Notes: generated from the letters alone by a model not told the origin. A stretch of DNA of 21,515 nt from UBA1737 sp964541525 (GCA_964541525.1 CAZIQF010000030.1:1-21515), one strand, 5' to 3'; positions 12,994 through 21,442 are shown, numbered from the stretch's first letter. Made by a program: numbers and translations.

Positions 12994-13799
12994 AAGTAAG
13001 ATTTGAAAATGTCAATTTCGCATATGACAAAGACACACCAATTTTAAAACACTTTAATCTTACAATTAATGAGGGTGAGATGGTTGCGATATTGGGTCAC
13101 AATGGTAGTGGCAAAAGTACTCTTGCGAAAATTATTATGGGTTTATTACCAATTGATTCTGGTAATATATATATTAACGATCAAATCTTGAATGAAGAAA
13201 CGCTTGATTTATATCGTAATAAAATGGGGATTATTTTTCAAAATCCTGATAATCAATTTGTTGGGGTTACTGTCAAGGATGATATCGCTTTTGGTTTAGA
13301 AAATAGAAATATATCAAGAGAAGAAATGATTCAAAAAATTCATTATTTTTTGAAATTAGTTGATATGGAGGATTATATTGATGCTAATCCAGAAGAATTA
13401 TCTGGTGGTCAAAAACAACGAATTGCAATTGCAGGTGCATTAGCATTAGAAAATGAATTAATGATATTTGATGAATCAACTTCAATGCTTGATCCTTTAT
13501 GTACAAAGGAAGTTGGTTCAATGATTAAACAAATTAAAGAATCAGGTAATAAAACGATTATTGTAATTACCCATAATTTAGAAGAAGCATGTTATGCAGA
13601 CCGGGTTATTGTTTTAAAAGAAGGGGTAATTGTTGCTGATGATACACCAAGCGAAGTTTTTAAATTACAAAATGTTTTAGAACAGAGTGGATTAAAGACA
13701 ACTGATAGCGTAGCATTAATCAATAGTTTAAAGAATAAACTATATCCAAATAAAAAAGAAATCGAGGAATTATTATGGGAATTAACTTTCAAAATGTAA
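12990..13799 (+). CDS. ecfA1: ECF transporter ATPase EcfA1
   Basis: This 269-aa ABC ATPase pairs with EcfA2 to power EcfT and exchangeable substrate-binding S components for vitamins or metals. Walker A GHNGSGKST is at residues 36-44, the Q-loop at Q84 (FQNPDNQF), the signature LSGGQ near 137-141, Walker B LMIFDE with E162, and the switch histidine H195 (VITHN). After Walker B it reads ESTSMLDP instead of the usual EPT, a typical EcfA1 trait. The ATG at 12990 is preceded by GAAGGGAG and overlaps the nusG_II stop; an upstream in-frame ATG at 12966 is less suitable. No S-component gene is in the window, so the module is probably a shared (group II) energiser. Confidence 0.93.
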   Translation: MKVRFENVNFAYDKDTPILKHFNLTINEGEMVAILGHNGSGKSTLAKIIMGLLPIDSGNIYINDQILNEETLDLYRNKMGIIFQNPDNQFVGVTVKDDIAFGLENRNISREEMIQKIHYFLKLVDMEDYIDANPEELSGGQKQRIAIAGALALENELMIFDESTSMLDPLCTKEVGSMIKQIKESGNKTIIVITHNLEEACYADRVIVLKEGVIVADDTPSEVFKLQNVLEQSGLKTTDSVALINSLKNKLYPNKKEIEELLWELTFKM

Positions 13800-14719
13800 G
13801 TTTTAAATATAATTATAATGGTCCCTATTCTTTAAAAGATATTAATTTACATATTGATGCTTGTGGTGAATTCATTTGTATTTTAGGTCATACTGGTAGT
13901 GGTAAGAGTACACTAGTTCAACATATGAATGCTTTATTATTACCTGTCAAAGGACAGATAACTTGTTTTTCTAAAGATATTGTAAAAAAAATCAAACATC
14001 CAATAAAACTTAATACTAAAAATAATCGTTTGAAATATGATATTAATTCAGGTAAATGCTTAGTAAAAGTCGATAAATTAGTTTATAATTCTAATTTATT
14101 AGAAATTAGAAAACATATAGGCCTTGTTTTCCAATTTCCTGAATACCAATTATTTGAAACAACAGTACTGAAAGATGTTATGTTTGGTCCTAAAAACTTT
14201 GGTTTAAGTGAAGAAGAGGCTAAATCTGCTGCGATTGAGGCTTGTAAATTGGTTGGTTTAACTCCAGATTTACTAGAAAAAAGCCCCTTTTCTTTATCAG
14301 GTGGACAAATGCGTAGAGTTGCAATTGCGGGTATCTTAGCACTTAATCCTGATGTGATTATTTTAGATGAGCCAACAGTTGGTTTGGATCCAATTGGTAA
14401 AGAAGAATTAATGAAATTACTCATTTCGATTCAAAGATCTACAAATAAATCAATTATTATGATTACTCATGATATGAATATTGTTGGTGAATATGCAAAA
14501 AGAGTAATTGTGATGGATCAAGGAACGATCGTTTATGATGGTGATAAACGCACGCTTTTTGAAGATGTTGATAAATTACACAAATTTAATCTAGACCTTC
14601 CAAATTCGGCTAATTTAGCCCTTAAATTGAAAGATAAAGGATTAATTACATATAAGCATCTACCTTTATCAAAACAAGAATTAGAAACTGTAATTCTTGG
14701 AGGTGATATCAATGAATAA
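13775..14719 (+). CDS. ecfA2: ECF transporter ATPase EcfA2 with unusual insertion
   Basis: This 314-aa ABC ATPase is the second nucleotide-binding subunit of the ECF module. Walker A GHTGSGKST is at residues 38-46, Q-loop Q120 (FQFPEYQLFE), signature LSGGQ 174-178, Walker B VIILDE with E199, then PTVGLDP and the switch ITHD. It overlaps the end of ecfA1 by 25 nt, with GAGGA before the ATG. It is longer than usual for the family (about 285 aa). The extra roughly 30-40 residues lie at about 64-103, a Lys/Asn-rich stretch between Walker A and the Q-loop where the structural strand connecting these motifs is normally short. The frame is intact, so this is an insertion and not an error. Confidence 0.93.
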   Translation: MGINFQNVSFKYNYNGPYSLKDINLHIDACGEFICILGHTGSGKSTLVQHMNALLLPVKGQITCFSKDIVKKIKHPIKLNTKNNRLKYDINSGKCLVKVDKLVYNSNLLEIRKHIGLVFQFPEYQLFETTVLKDVMFGPKNFGLSEEEAKSAAIEACKLVGLTPDLLEKSPFSLSGGQMRRVAIAGILALNPDVIILDEPTVGLDPIGKEELMKLLISIQRSTNKSIIMITHDMNIVGEYAKRVIVMDQGTIVYDGDKRTLFEDVDKLHKFNLDLPNSANLALKLKDKGLITYKHLPLSKQELETVILGGDINE

Positions 14720-15704
14720 CTTAGCATTTGGTCAATATGTAGATAGAAATAGTGTTATTCATAAACTAGACCCTAGATGTAAAATTATCTCATTAATCAT
14801 TTTAATGGTTGCTGTCTTTTTGATTCCTTCACCACTTGATGAAGAACTACCTTATTTACCATTTATTGCGTTAGGGATTTATTTATTATTTTTATTAATT
14901 ATTATTTTACTTACGAAAATTTCAATTATTAGATATTTAAAGAGTTTAAAACAAATTGTCTTCTTAATGTTGTTTGCGTTCATAATTCAAATTCTGACAC
15001 CATCACAGGATTTAATAACATTTGTTGATACGACATTAAACATTTCAATCATTAATATTTTAATTGTGTTATTATTGTTAATTGCTTTTTTCACATTTAA
15101 TAAATATTTACCAAATAAATTATTAATCTTTTTAGGGTTAGTTGTTCTTTCAATATATATATTAACTTTAAATTTAGGAACACCACTTACAACGATTAAC
15201 TTTAAGTTATATCAAACTGGACTATATACTGGATGCTTCTTTTTCGCAAGAGTGTTATTAATTATTATGTTATCAACGATTTTAACCCTTACAACAAAAC
15301 CAACGGATTTAACTAGTGCGATTGAATGGTTACTACATCCACTAACTTTCTTGAAAATAAATGTTAGTATTTTTGCAATGATTATTAGTCTTGCGTTAAG
15401 ATTTATTCCAACTTTATTTAATGAAACGCAAAAGATCTTAAAAGCTCAAGCAAGTAGAGGGGTTGATTTTAAAGAAGGGAACTTAAAATCACAAATTACC
15501 CAAATCATTTCGTTACTAATTCCGATGTTTGTTATTTCTTTCAAACGTGCAGCCGATTTAGCTGATGCAATGGAGGCAAGAGGTTATATACCTGGAGCGA
15601 CAAGAACTAAACTAAATGTTATGAAACATCATTTTAATGATGTAGTTGCATATTTTATTACCTGTGTTGTTTTAGTCTTGATTATTATATGGAAGGTAAA
15701 ATAA
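14712..15704 (+). CDS. ecfT: ECF transporter transmembrane subunit EcfT
   Basis: A 330-aa membrane scaffold that links the EcfA1A2 ATPases to S components. Two coupling-helix arginine motifs are visible in the C-terminal part, ASRG (KAQASRGVDF) and ARG (AMEARGYIPG), as the family requires. Hydrophobic segments fill the N-terminal two thirds, with an extra hydrophobic stretch around residues 70-155 that makes it longer than typical EcfT (about 265 aa). The ATG at 14712 follows GGAGGTG by 8 nt and overlaps the ecfA2 stop by 8 nt; the ATG at 14697 is earlier than this ribosome site. It ends 1 nt before truA. Confidence 0.92.
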   Translation: MNNLAFGQYVDRNSVIHKLDPRCKIISLIILMVAVFLIPSPLDEELPYLPFIALGIYLLFLLIIILLTKISIIRYLKSLKQIVFLMLFAFIIQILTPSQDLITFVDTTLNISIINILIVLLLLIAFFTFNKYLPNKLLIFLGLVVLSIYILTLNLGTPLTTINFKLYQTGLYTGCFFFARVLLIIMLSTILTLTTKPTDLTSAIEWLLHPLTFLKINVSIFAMIISLALRFIPTLFNETQKILKAQASRGVDFKEGNLKSQITQIISLLIPMFVISFKRAADLADAMEARGYIPGATRTKLNVMKHHFNDVVAYFITCVVLVLIIIWKVK

Positions 15705-15705
15705 A

Positions 15706-16452
15706 ATGCGATATAAAATGATTATTAGTTATGATGGAACTTTTTTCCATGGCTTTCAGCGTCAACCTGATGAGATTTCGGTTCAACAAGTATTAGAGGA
15801 AAAATTATCGATTGTTTTTAAAATGCCGATTATTATCCATCCAGCAGGCAGAACCGATGCCTTTGTTCATGCAGTAGGACAAGTTGTCCATTTTGATAGT
15901 GACCAAGTAATTCCTTGCGAAAACTTAAGAAAAGTTATGAATAAACATTTATATCCCCATATCTATATTAAAGCGATAACTAATGTATCAGAAAAATTCC
16001 ATTCAAGAAAAAGTGCGATTAAAAAAGAATATCACTATTATGTATCAATGAATGAATTTAATCCATTAAAAGCAAATTATGTCTTATATTTTCATGATCG
16101 GCTTAATATCGCTTTAATCAGAGAAGCAATGACCTATATTGTTGGTACTCATGATTTTAAAAGTTTTTCCAAAAATCATTTAATCAAAACCACAACTAGA
16201 ACAATTGAATCATTTACACTAGATGTAAAAGATGGTATCTTGACCTTTAAAATAATTGGTGATGGATTCTTACATAATATGGTACGAATAATTATCGCCT
16301 TAATGTTAAAAGTTGGTGAAGGTAAAATTGATGTAAAAAAAGTACCAGAACTAATGAATGCCAAATCACGTAAAGCAATTCCCTATGTTGCCAGTGCTAA
16401 AGGGTTATATTTGTGGAAAGTTTATTATGATGAAGGACAATATCAACTTTAA
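15706..16452 (+). CDS. truA: tRNA pseudouridine synthase A (positions 38-40)
   Basis: A 248-aa cytoplasmic enzyme that isomerises uridines 38-40 in the tRNA anticodon arm. The catalytic aspartate D51 sits in AGRTDAFVHA, the TruA hallmark (usually GRTDAGVHA; here F replaces G). YDGTFFHGFQRQ opens the protein and GDGFLHNMVRIIIA is the conserved C-terminal motif. Length is standard. It is the last gene of the nusG_II-ecfA1-ecfA2-ecfT-truA operon, the arrangement common in Bacilli, and GGAAGG inside the ecfT end acts as its ribosome site. A terminator follows at 16531-16578. Confidence 0.95.
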   Translation: MRYKMIISYDGTFFHGFQRQPDEISVQQVLEEKLSIVFKMPIIIHPAGRTDAFVHAVGQVVHFDSDQVIPCENLRKVMNKHLYPHIYIKAITNVSEKFHSRKSAIKKEYHYYVSMNEFNPLKANYVLYFHDRLNIALIREAMTYIVGTHDFKSFSKNHLIKTTTRTIESFTLDVKDGILTFKIIGDGFLHNMVRIIIALMLKVGEGKIDVKKVPELMNAKSRKAIPYVASAKGLYLWKVYYDEGQYQL

Positions 16453-16530
16453 AAATCAATTTATTAACTTGTGATTGAATGGTACGTGGAGCTGAACTAT
16501 TCCTAATAAATAAATTAGAATTAATTAAAA

Positions 16531-16578
16531 TAGATAAAAAAATTCGGTTATTAATCAGCCGAATTTTTAATTTATCTA
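16531..16578. terminator. Terminator after truA, possibly bidirectional
   Basis: AAAAATTCGG (16538-16547) pairs with CCGAATTTTT (16559-16568). An outer TAGATAAA/TTTATCTA pairing extends the stem. A/T tracts on both sides would allow termination in either direction. It lies between truA and the minus-strand RNA region. Confidence 0.85.
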
Positions 16579-16587
16579 GATTTAAAC

Positions 16588-16628
16588 AAAAAAAGATAAA
16601 TAACTAATCGATGATTAACTATTTATCT
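16588..16628 (-). terminator. Minus-strand intrinsic terminator
   Basis: AGATAAATA (16594-16602) pairs with TATTTATCT (16620-16628), followed after an A/C mismatch pair by TAATC/GATTA with a 3-nt loop. On the minus strand it is followed by seven T. On the plus strand no T-run follows, so it serves leftward transcripts only. Confidence 0.8.
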
Positions 16629-16785
16629 ATGATATAGATGCCATATTACACATCCCCTATATAAAGTGAAGGAGTTACAAAAACCTGTGAAAAATTTGCG
16701 GCATAGAATAAATTCAATAAGATAATTTGGGATGGTCTTATTGAATGATAGGGACACTAAGTATTTTTAACTCCTTCAATAATAT
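16588..16785 (-). ncRNA. Structured RNA candidate with its own terminator (unidentified)
   Basis: This is a gene-free interval with two nested perfect 11-bp inverted repeats: TGAAGGAGTTA (16667-16677) with 16768-16778, and ATTCAATAAGA (16712-16722) with 16736-16746. They give a closing stem, an asymmetric bubble and a terminal hairpin. The apical loop GGGATG (16729-16734) can pair with CATCCC (16651-16656), a possible pseudoknot; CCCTAT (16655-16660) could alternatively pair with ATAGGG (16748-16753). On the minus strand a long hairpin (16594-16628) followed by T7 ends the unit, giving an RNA of about 190 nt. Size and stem-bubble-stem form recall 6S RNA, but no diagnostic sequence is recognised and the promoter is weak (TATATT near 16787-16782). 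Confidence 0.5.
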
Positions 16786-16874
16786 ATACAATTCTCAACA
16801 ACCAATTTCCACAAAAAATTAAAAAAAATTAAAAAAAAGTTAAAAAATAATAGATTTTATCAAGTTTTATTAAA

Positions 16875-17093
16875 CTATTTTTTCCTATTGTTTGAAAATT
16901 TATTAAGATTTATAGTTGGAGATAACTCATCACTTGCTTCTAAAAAATGATTTAAAGATATATGATTTTCAATCCGATTTTCTTTTTCATCATCATTTGA
17001 GTTAGTTTCCACAAAATATTTTTTTCCCATTTTATATTCTTTTTCAATTTGCCTTTTTTTATTATTTTGTTTGTTTAATTCATTTGAATTCAA
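16875..17093 (-). CDS. Small hypothetical protein, TTG start
   Basis: A 72-aa charged, Asn/Lys/Glu-rich protein (LNSNELNKQNNKKRQIEKEY at the start, FLEASDELSPTINLNKF near the end) without a signal peptide or membrane segment and with no family recognised. AGAGGTGA sits 5 nt before the TTG at 17093, and a TATAAT lies about 24 nt further upstream on the minus strand, which is why TTG is preferred over the ATG at 17165 lying beyond that promoter. It is divergent from tmk and reads toward the structured RNA candidate, with which it may share a transcript. The composition is close to that of AT-rich non-coding DNA, so the call is cautious. Confidence 0.45.
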   Translation of the reverse strand: MNSNELNKQNNKKRQIEKEYKMGKKYFVETNSNDDEKENRIENHISLNHFLEASDELSPTINLNKFSNNRKK

Positions 17094-17165
17094 AAAAATC
17101 ACCTCTACAATTATTATTATAAGATTTTTAAAAAATATACAAAAAACTAATTTTTTACATATCAC

Positions 17166-17194
17166 TTTATTAAATTAAGTTTTTTTGGTATAAT
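17166..17194 (+). promoter_or_regulatory. Promoter of the tmk operon
   Basis: TATAAT (17189-17194) with extended TGG, and a weak -35 TTTATT (17166-17171) 17 bp upstream. It is followed by GAAAGAGGTGG just before the tmk ATG. Confidence 0.65.
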
Positions 17195-17220
17195 ATAATT
17201 TAGAAAGAGGTGGACAAAGT

Positions 17221-17856
17221 ATGAAAGGTTTATTTATTTCATTTGAAGGAAATGATGGTTCAGGAAAATCTAGTGCTTTACAAAATGTATTGAAAACATT
17301 AAAAGAACTAAACTATGACGTAATATATTCCCGAGAACCCGGTGGAAGCCCGATTGCTGAAAAAATCAGAGAATTAATTTTAGATCCCAGCAATTTAGGA
17401 ATGGATGAAAGAACCGAAGCATTACTATACGCAGCAAGTAGAAGAGAACATCTAAAAAAGACAATTCTTCCAGCTTTAGAAAAAGGACAAATTATTCTTT
17501 GTGATCGCTTTTTAGATTCATCACTTGCATATCAAGGTTATTCAAGGGGAATTGGTATTGATGAAGTATATCAAATGAATCAATTCGCAACTGAAGGATT
17601 ACTTCCAGATTTAACGATTTTTGTTTGTGTTAGACCAGAAATAGGTATGTCCAGAATCAAAAAAGATGCAAGAGAACTAGACCGATTAGAAATGGAAAAA
17701 ATGGAATTTCATCAAAGAGTATATCAAGGCTATTTAACTGTTCAAAATAAATTTGCTAGTAGAATTGTTTTAATCGATGGCGAGCAATCCAAAGAACAAG
17801 TGTTAAATGATGTCTTAAATATCGTCTTAACATTCATTAAGGAGCATCAGGAATGA
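17221..17856 (+). CDS. tmk: Thymidylate kinase
   Basis: This 211-aa cytoplasmic enzyme phosphorylates dTMP to dTDP using ATP. The P-loop FEGNDGSGKSS is at residues 8-18, the substrate motif REPGGSP near 40-46, and DRFLDSSLAYQGYSRG carries the DR(Y/F/H) motif. The length is normal. It heads the tmk-holB-ricT-trmN6-rsmI cluster and its stop overlaps the holB start (ATGA). Compared with Bacillus, yaaQ and yaaR are absent between tmk and holB. Confidence 0.96.
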   Translation: MKGLFISFEGNDGSGKSSALQNVLKTLKELNYDVIYSREPGGSPIAEKIRELILDPSNLGMDERTEALLYAASRREHLKKTILPALEKGQIILCDRFLDSSLAYQGYSRGIGIDEVYQMNQFATEGLLPDLTIFVCVRPEIGMSRIKKDARELDRLEMEKMEFHQRVYQGYLTVQNKFASRIVLIDGEQSKEQVLNDVLNIVLTFIKEHQE

Positions 17857-18818
17857 ATTACGAAGAATTAGTTAAAAATCAACCTGAAATTATTAATTTA
17901 ATTAAAAAATCGATTCAAAAAGATAAGTTAGTCCACGCTTATTTATTTGAAGGAGATTCTGGAACTGGTGTAATGGAAGCAGCAAAATATTTTGCGATGT
18001 CCCTTTTGTGTGAAGAATCAGATAAACCATGTTTAAAATGTAACACTTGTGAAAGAATTCAATATAATTCCCATCTCAATGTGGTAACTATCGAAGCAAT
18101 TGGTGATGTTATTCGTAAAGAACAAATTGAAAACTTAATGCATGATTTTTCAATGACAAGCCTAGAAAAAGGACCACAAATCTATATTATTCAAGAAGCA
18201 GATAAGATGAATACGGCAGCAGCAAATGCCTTACTAAAATTTTTAGAAGAACCAGCAAGCAATCACTATGCAATATTAACAACAACTAATCATAAAAAAT
18301 TGTTAGATACAATCGTTTCGAGAACGCAATATCTTCACTTTAAACCTGTAGCAAAAACTTATATCGTTGATCAATTACTAGCCAACGGAGTTGATAGCGA
18401 TGTCGCTTATGTGATTAGCCATATCACAAGTGATTTTACTGAAGCTAAAAAATTCATTGAAGAAGGAAAACTAGTACTATTTATTAATCTTGCGAGAAAA
18501 ATTACTGCAGCTAAGTTTAAAAAAAGAAATCAGTACGTTGAATATTATTTAAATAAACAACTATTAGATAGTGAAAAAGACAAAAGATGGCATTGGATTT
18601 TCTTTGATATCTTAATTTTAATTCATCAAGAATTATATAAAAAAGCAAATGGTGATGAAACTAATTATTTTAAAAGCATCATCGATAATATTAAAGAAGA
18701 ACAGTTAAACAAACAAACAATTTTAAGATCACTTGAAATCTTAAACAAATATGAAGAAAGATTAAATTATCATGTAAATCTAGACTTATTGTACACCAGT
18801 CTATTTACGGAATTATAG
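17853..18818 (+). CDS. holB: DNA polymerase III delta-prime subunit
   Basis: A 321-aa clamp-loader component of the replisome. The P-loop region reads GDSGTGVM (residues 34-41), lacking the Lys-Thr needed for ATP hydrolysis; a degenerate P-loop is normal for delta-prime. Four zinc-ligand cysteines are present (C53, C60, C63, C66), followed by IIQEADKMNTAAANALLKFLEEP and the sensor-like SRTQYLHF (SRC motif with T in place of C). It overlaps tmk by 4 nt and is 8 nt from ricT, as in Bacillus relatives. The C-terminal collar domain is weakly conserved but present. Confidence 0.92.
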   Translation: MNYEELVKNQPEIINLIKKSIQKDKLVHAYLFEGDSGTGVMEAAKYFAMSLLCEESDKPCLKCNTCERIQYNSHLNVVTIEAIGDVIRKEQIENLMHDFSMTSLEKGPQIYIIQEADKMNTAAANALLKFLEEPASNHYAILTTTNHKKLLDTIVSRTQYLHFKPVAKTYIVDQLLANGVDSDVAYVISHITSDFTEAKKFIEEGKLVLFINLARKITAAKFKKRNQYVEYYLNKQLLDSEKDKRWHWIFFDILILIHQELYKKANGDETNYFKSIIDNIKEEQLNKQTILRSLEILNKYEERLNYHVNLDLLYTSLFTEL

Positions 18819-18826
18819 GAGGGCCC

Positions 18827-19843
18827 ATGACCGAAATCGTAGGGATTCAATTTAAAAATACCAGTCGTGTTTACTACTTTGCTCCTAAACATTTAAAATT
18901 TGAAGTTGGAGAATATGCAATCGTTGAAACAGTCAGAGGACTAGAATTAGGACGTGTCATCATTGGCAACAGACTAGTTGAAGATGATGACATTACTGGT
19001 GAATTAAAACCAGTTATCAGAAAAGCAACTAACCACGATATTGAAAATCAAAAACGTAATGAAGCATTATCCAAAGATAGTTTTGAAGTTTTTAAACAAC
19101 TAGTTAAACAACTAGATTTAGAGATGAAACCACTTTATTGTGAATACACAATTGATTCTAGTAAACTAATTTTTTATTATACAGCCGAAGAGAGAGTGGA
19201 TTTTCGTGAACTACTAAAACTACTTACACCTAGATTCCGTACCCGGATTGAACTAAGACAAATAGGACCAAGAGAGGCAGCTAGAGTGATTGGTGGAATT
19301 GGAACTTGTGGTAGAGAAATATGTTGTAAAACCTGTTTAAATAACTTTGACTTTGTCACAATGAAAATGGCAAAAGATCAAAATATGAGCTTAAATACTA
19401 ATAAAATCAGTGGTATATGTGGAAAACTAATGTGTTGTATCGGATATGAACATGAAATTTACCAAGAAACAAAAAAAATTCTACCTAATATTGGTGAAAT
19501 GGTTAAAACGCCAAAATGTCCTTGTTGTAAAGTTGTAAGTGTCGACTATGTTAAAAAAGAAGTAAGTGTCTTAGAACATCCAGAAGGAACACCTGTCAAA
19601 TATCCATATCAAGAACTTCAAAATGTGAAAGTGGAAAGCGAATACCAAGATCATGCGGAAGTAATAACAGTAGCTGAAAATACTAATAGTGGCGATAATG
19701 AGGATATTGTTGAACAAGAACCAAAGTTAGAAGAACCAAACAATCAAAATGACAAACAACCAAAAAGAAAAATCTACAAACCATCACAAATTAAAAAGCC
19801 AAATAATAAACGAAAAAATAACAAAAATGAAACAAAAAAGTGA
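18827..19843 (+). CDS. ricT: PSP1-domain iron-sulfur regulator RicT (YaaT)
   Basis: A 338-aa PSP1 family protein. In Bacillus, RicT with RicA and RicF forms an Fe-S complex that stimulates RNase Y mRNA processing and affects development. The PSP1 core runs from about 1 to 210. Cysteines cluster as C161, C166, C167, C170, then C198, C203, C204, and C231, C233, C234, suitable for Fe-S binding. The last roughly 70 residues are a low-complexity acidic then Lys/Asn-rich tail. GGAGGGCCC precedes the ATG. RicA and RicF partners are not in this window. The tail coding region overlaps the start of the next gene by 17 nt. Confidence 0.92.
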   Translation: MTEIVGIQFKNTSRVYYFAPKHLKFEVGEYAIVETVRGLELGRVIIGNRLVEDDDITGELKPVIRKATNHDIENQKRNEALSKDSFEVFKQLVKQLDLEMKPLYCEYTIDSSKLIFYYTAEERVDFRELLKLLTPRFRTRIELRQIGPREAARVIGGIGTCGREICCKTCLNNFDFVTMKMAKDQNMSLNTNKISGICGKLMCCIGYEHEIYQETKKILPNIGEMVKTPKCPCCKVVSVDYVKKEVSVLEHPEGTPVKYPYQELQNVKVESEYQDHAEVITVAENTNSGDNEDIVEQEPKLEEPNNQNDKQPKRKIYKPSQIKKPNNKRKNNKNETKK

Positions 19844-20582
19844 TGAAGTAATCAACGATTTATTAGGCTATGAAGGTTTGAAGATTATCCAACGTCCGGA
19901 TATGTTTAATTTTTCCCTTGATTCAACCATTCTTGCATATTATACTACTATCAATAAAACTGCAAAACGCATTATTGATTTAGGCTGTGGCAATGGTTAT
20001 ATTCCCATCTTTTTAACTCTTAGAACTAAAGCAAAAATAGAAGGAGTTGAAATTCAAGAAGAAGCATATAATCTTGCTTGTAAAAGTGTTAAATTAAACC
20101 ATTTAGAAGATCAAATCACAATCCATTTAGGTGATATGAAAACAATCTATAATACAGTTGGTGTTGCCAAATACGATTTAGTTACATCCAATCCACCCTA
20201 TTTTAAATACCAAAAAGACAGTAAGATTAATGCCAATGACTATCTAACAATTGCTAGACATGAAGTAAAAGTAACCCTAAATGATGTCTTACATACAGCC
20301 AATATCTTGTTAAAAGATGGAGGAACATTTGCAATGGTTCACCGCGTTGAACGCTTAATCGACATTTTAGAAACATTTAGATTAAATCATATTGAACCTA
20401 AAAGAATATTATTTGTCTATCCCAAAACCACATCAAAATCAGCCTTGGCCGTTTTTATCGAAGGTAAGAAAAGTTTAAAACCAGGTGGCTTACAAATTTT
20501 ACCACCACTTTATGTATATAATGAAGATAATACATATACTGAAGAAATTTTAAAAATATTTAATTACAAACAAGAGGAATAA
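19827..20582 (+). CDS. trmN6: tRNA1(Val) A37 N6-methyltransferase-like protein
   Basis: A 251-aa SAM-dependent methyltransferase of the YabB/TrmN6 group. The N-terminal part shows the family pattern (GLKIIQRPDMFNFSLDSTIL), motif I IIDLGCGNGYIP is at residues 49-60, and the catalytic NPPY at 122-125 indicates N6-adenine methylation. The substrate tRNA is inferred from family and position. The frame is open upstream to 19749, but that part lies in the ricT tail and is Lys/Asn-rich; the ATG at 19827 matches the family start, though no clear Shine-Dalgarno precedes it, so coupling with ricT is likely. The yabA and yazA genes found around it in Bacillus are missing. Confidence 0.85.
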   Translation: MKQKSDEVINDLLGYEGLKIIQRPDMFNFSLDSTILAYYTTINKTAKRIIDLGCGNGYIPIFLTLRTKAKIEGVEIQEEAYNLACKSVKLNHLEDQITIHLGDMKTIYNTVGVAKYDLVTSNPPYFKYQKDSKINANDYLTIARHEVKVTLNDVLHTANILLKDGGTFAMVHRVERLIDILETFRLNHIEPKRILFVYPKTTSKSALAVFIEGKKSLKPGGLQILPPLYVYNEDNTYTEEILKIFNYKQEE

Positions 20583-20584
20583 AT

Positions 20585-21442
20585 ATGTTGAATCGTCAAA
20601 AATCAAATAATGATAACCCTAAATTATATTTAGTAGCAACCCCGATTGGTAACTTTGAAGATATGACCTATCGGGCAGTAGAAACATTAAAGATTGTGGA
20701 TGTTATTTACTGTGAAGATACGAGAATAACAGGGCAATTATTAAAACATTTTGATATTCATACAGCACTAAAATCATATAATGTTGTAACCGAAAACGAT
20801 TTAACTGATAACTTAATTAAAACAATTAAAAATGGCAAAACTATAGCAATCGTAACAGATGCGGGTTTACCCGGAATCAGCGATCCTGGATATCTTGCAT
20901 GTAAATGTGCTATTGAAGCTAATATTGATGTAGTTGCGATTCCCGGACCATCAGCTTCACTAACCGCTTTAATTACTAGTGGATTACCAACTAAAAACTT
21001 TTATTTCGTAGGATTTTTATCAAGCAAACAAAATTTAAGAAAAAAAGAAATCACCAAGTTATTAGATAAAGAAGAAACATTAATTATCTATGAAGCACCA
21101 CACCGAATTAAAGCAACATTAACCGATTTACTAGCAATCTTAGGTAACAGACAAATCTCACTATCAAGAGAACTAACAAAAAAATATGAAGAACACCTAA
21201 GAGGTACTATTACTGAAGTACTAGAAGTAGTAGATGAATTAAAAGGTGAAATGGTAATATGTGTAGAAGGTGCAAAATTAGATGATATTGCTGAAATGTT
21301 ATGTAATAAAACAATCAAAGAACATTATGAATTTTATCTAAATCAACAAATTGATTTCAAAGAAGCATTAAAGAAAGTTGCAAAAGATCGAGGCGTAAGC
21401 AAATCAATCATTTACCAAGAAATATTTGGAAAAAATAAATAG
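20585..21442 (+). CDS. rsmI: 16S rRNA C1402 2'-O-methyltransferase
   Basis: This 285-aa tetrapyrrole-methylase-fold enzyme adds the ribose methyl group at C1402 in the ribosomal P site. Motifs: LYLVATPIGNFEDMTYRA near residues 14-31, YCEDTR, TDAGLPGISDPG, VVAIPGPSASLTALITSGLP, and APHRI. GAGGAAT precedes the ATG, 2 nt after the trmN6 stop. Length is standard. It is the last gene seen in the tmk cluster and is followed by a hairpin at 21462-21504. Confidence 0.95.
   Translation: MLNRQKSNNDNPKLYLVATPIGNFEDMTYRAVETLKIVDVIYCEDTRITGQLLKHFDIHTALKSYNVVTENDLTDNLIKTIKNGKTIAIVTDAGLPGISDPGYLACKCAIEANIDVVAIPGPSASLTALITSGLPTKNFYFVGFLSSKQNLRKKEITKLLDKEETLIIYEAPHRIKATLTDLLAILGNRQISLSRELTKKYEEHLRGTITEVLEVVDELKGEMVICVEGAKLDDIAEMLCNKTIKEHYEFYLNQQIDFKEALKKVAKDRGVSKSIIYQEIFGKNK

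Noticed and set aside
16588..16785. Structured RNA as SRP RNA, tmRNA or RNase P RNA
   Set aside because: The GGAAGCAGC-type SRP loop, the tmRNA alanine acceptor/tag frame and the RNase P core motifs are all missing, and the length is wrong for the last two.
17853..18818. Loss of the P-loop lysine in HolB as a defect
   Set aside because: Delta-prime subunits normally do not hydrolyse ATP and often have a degenerate P-loop.
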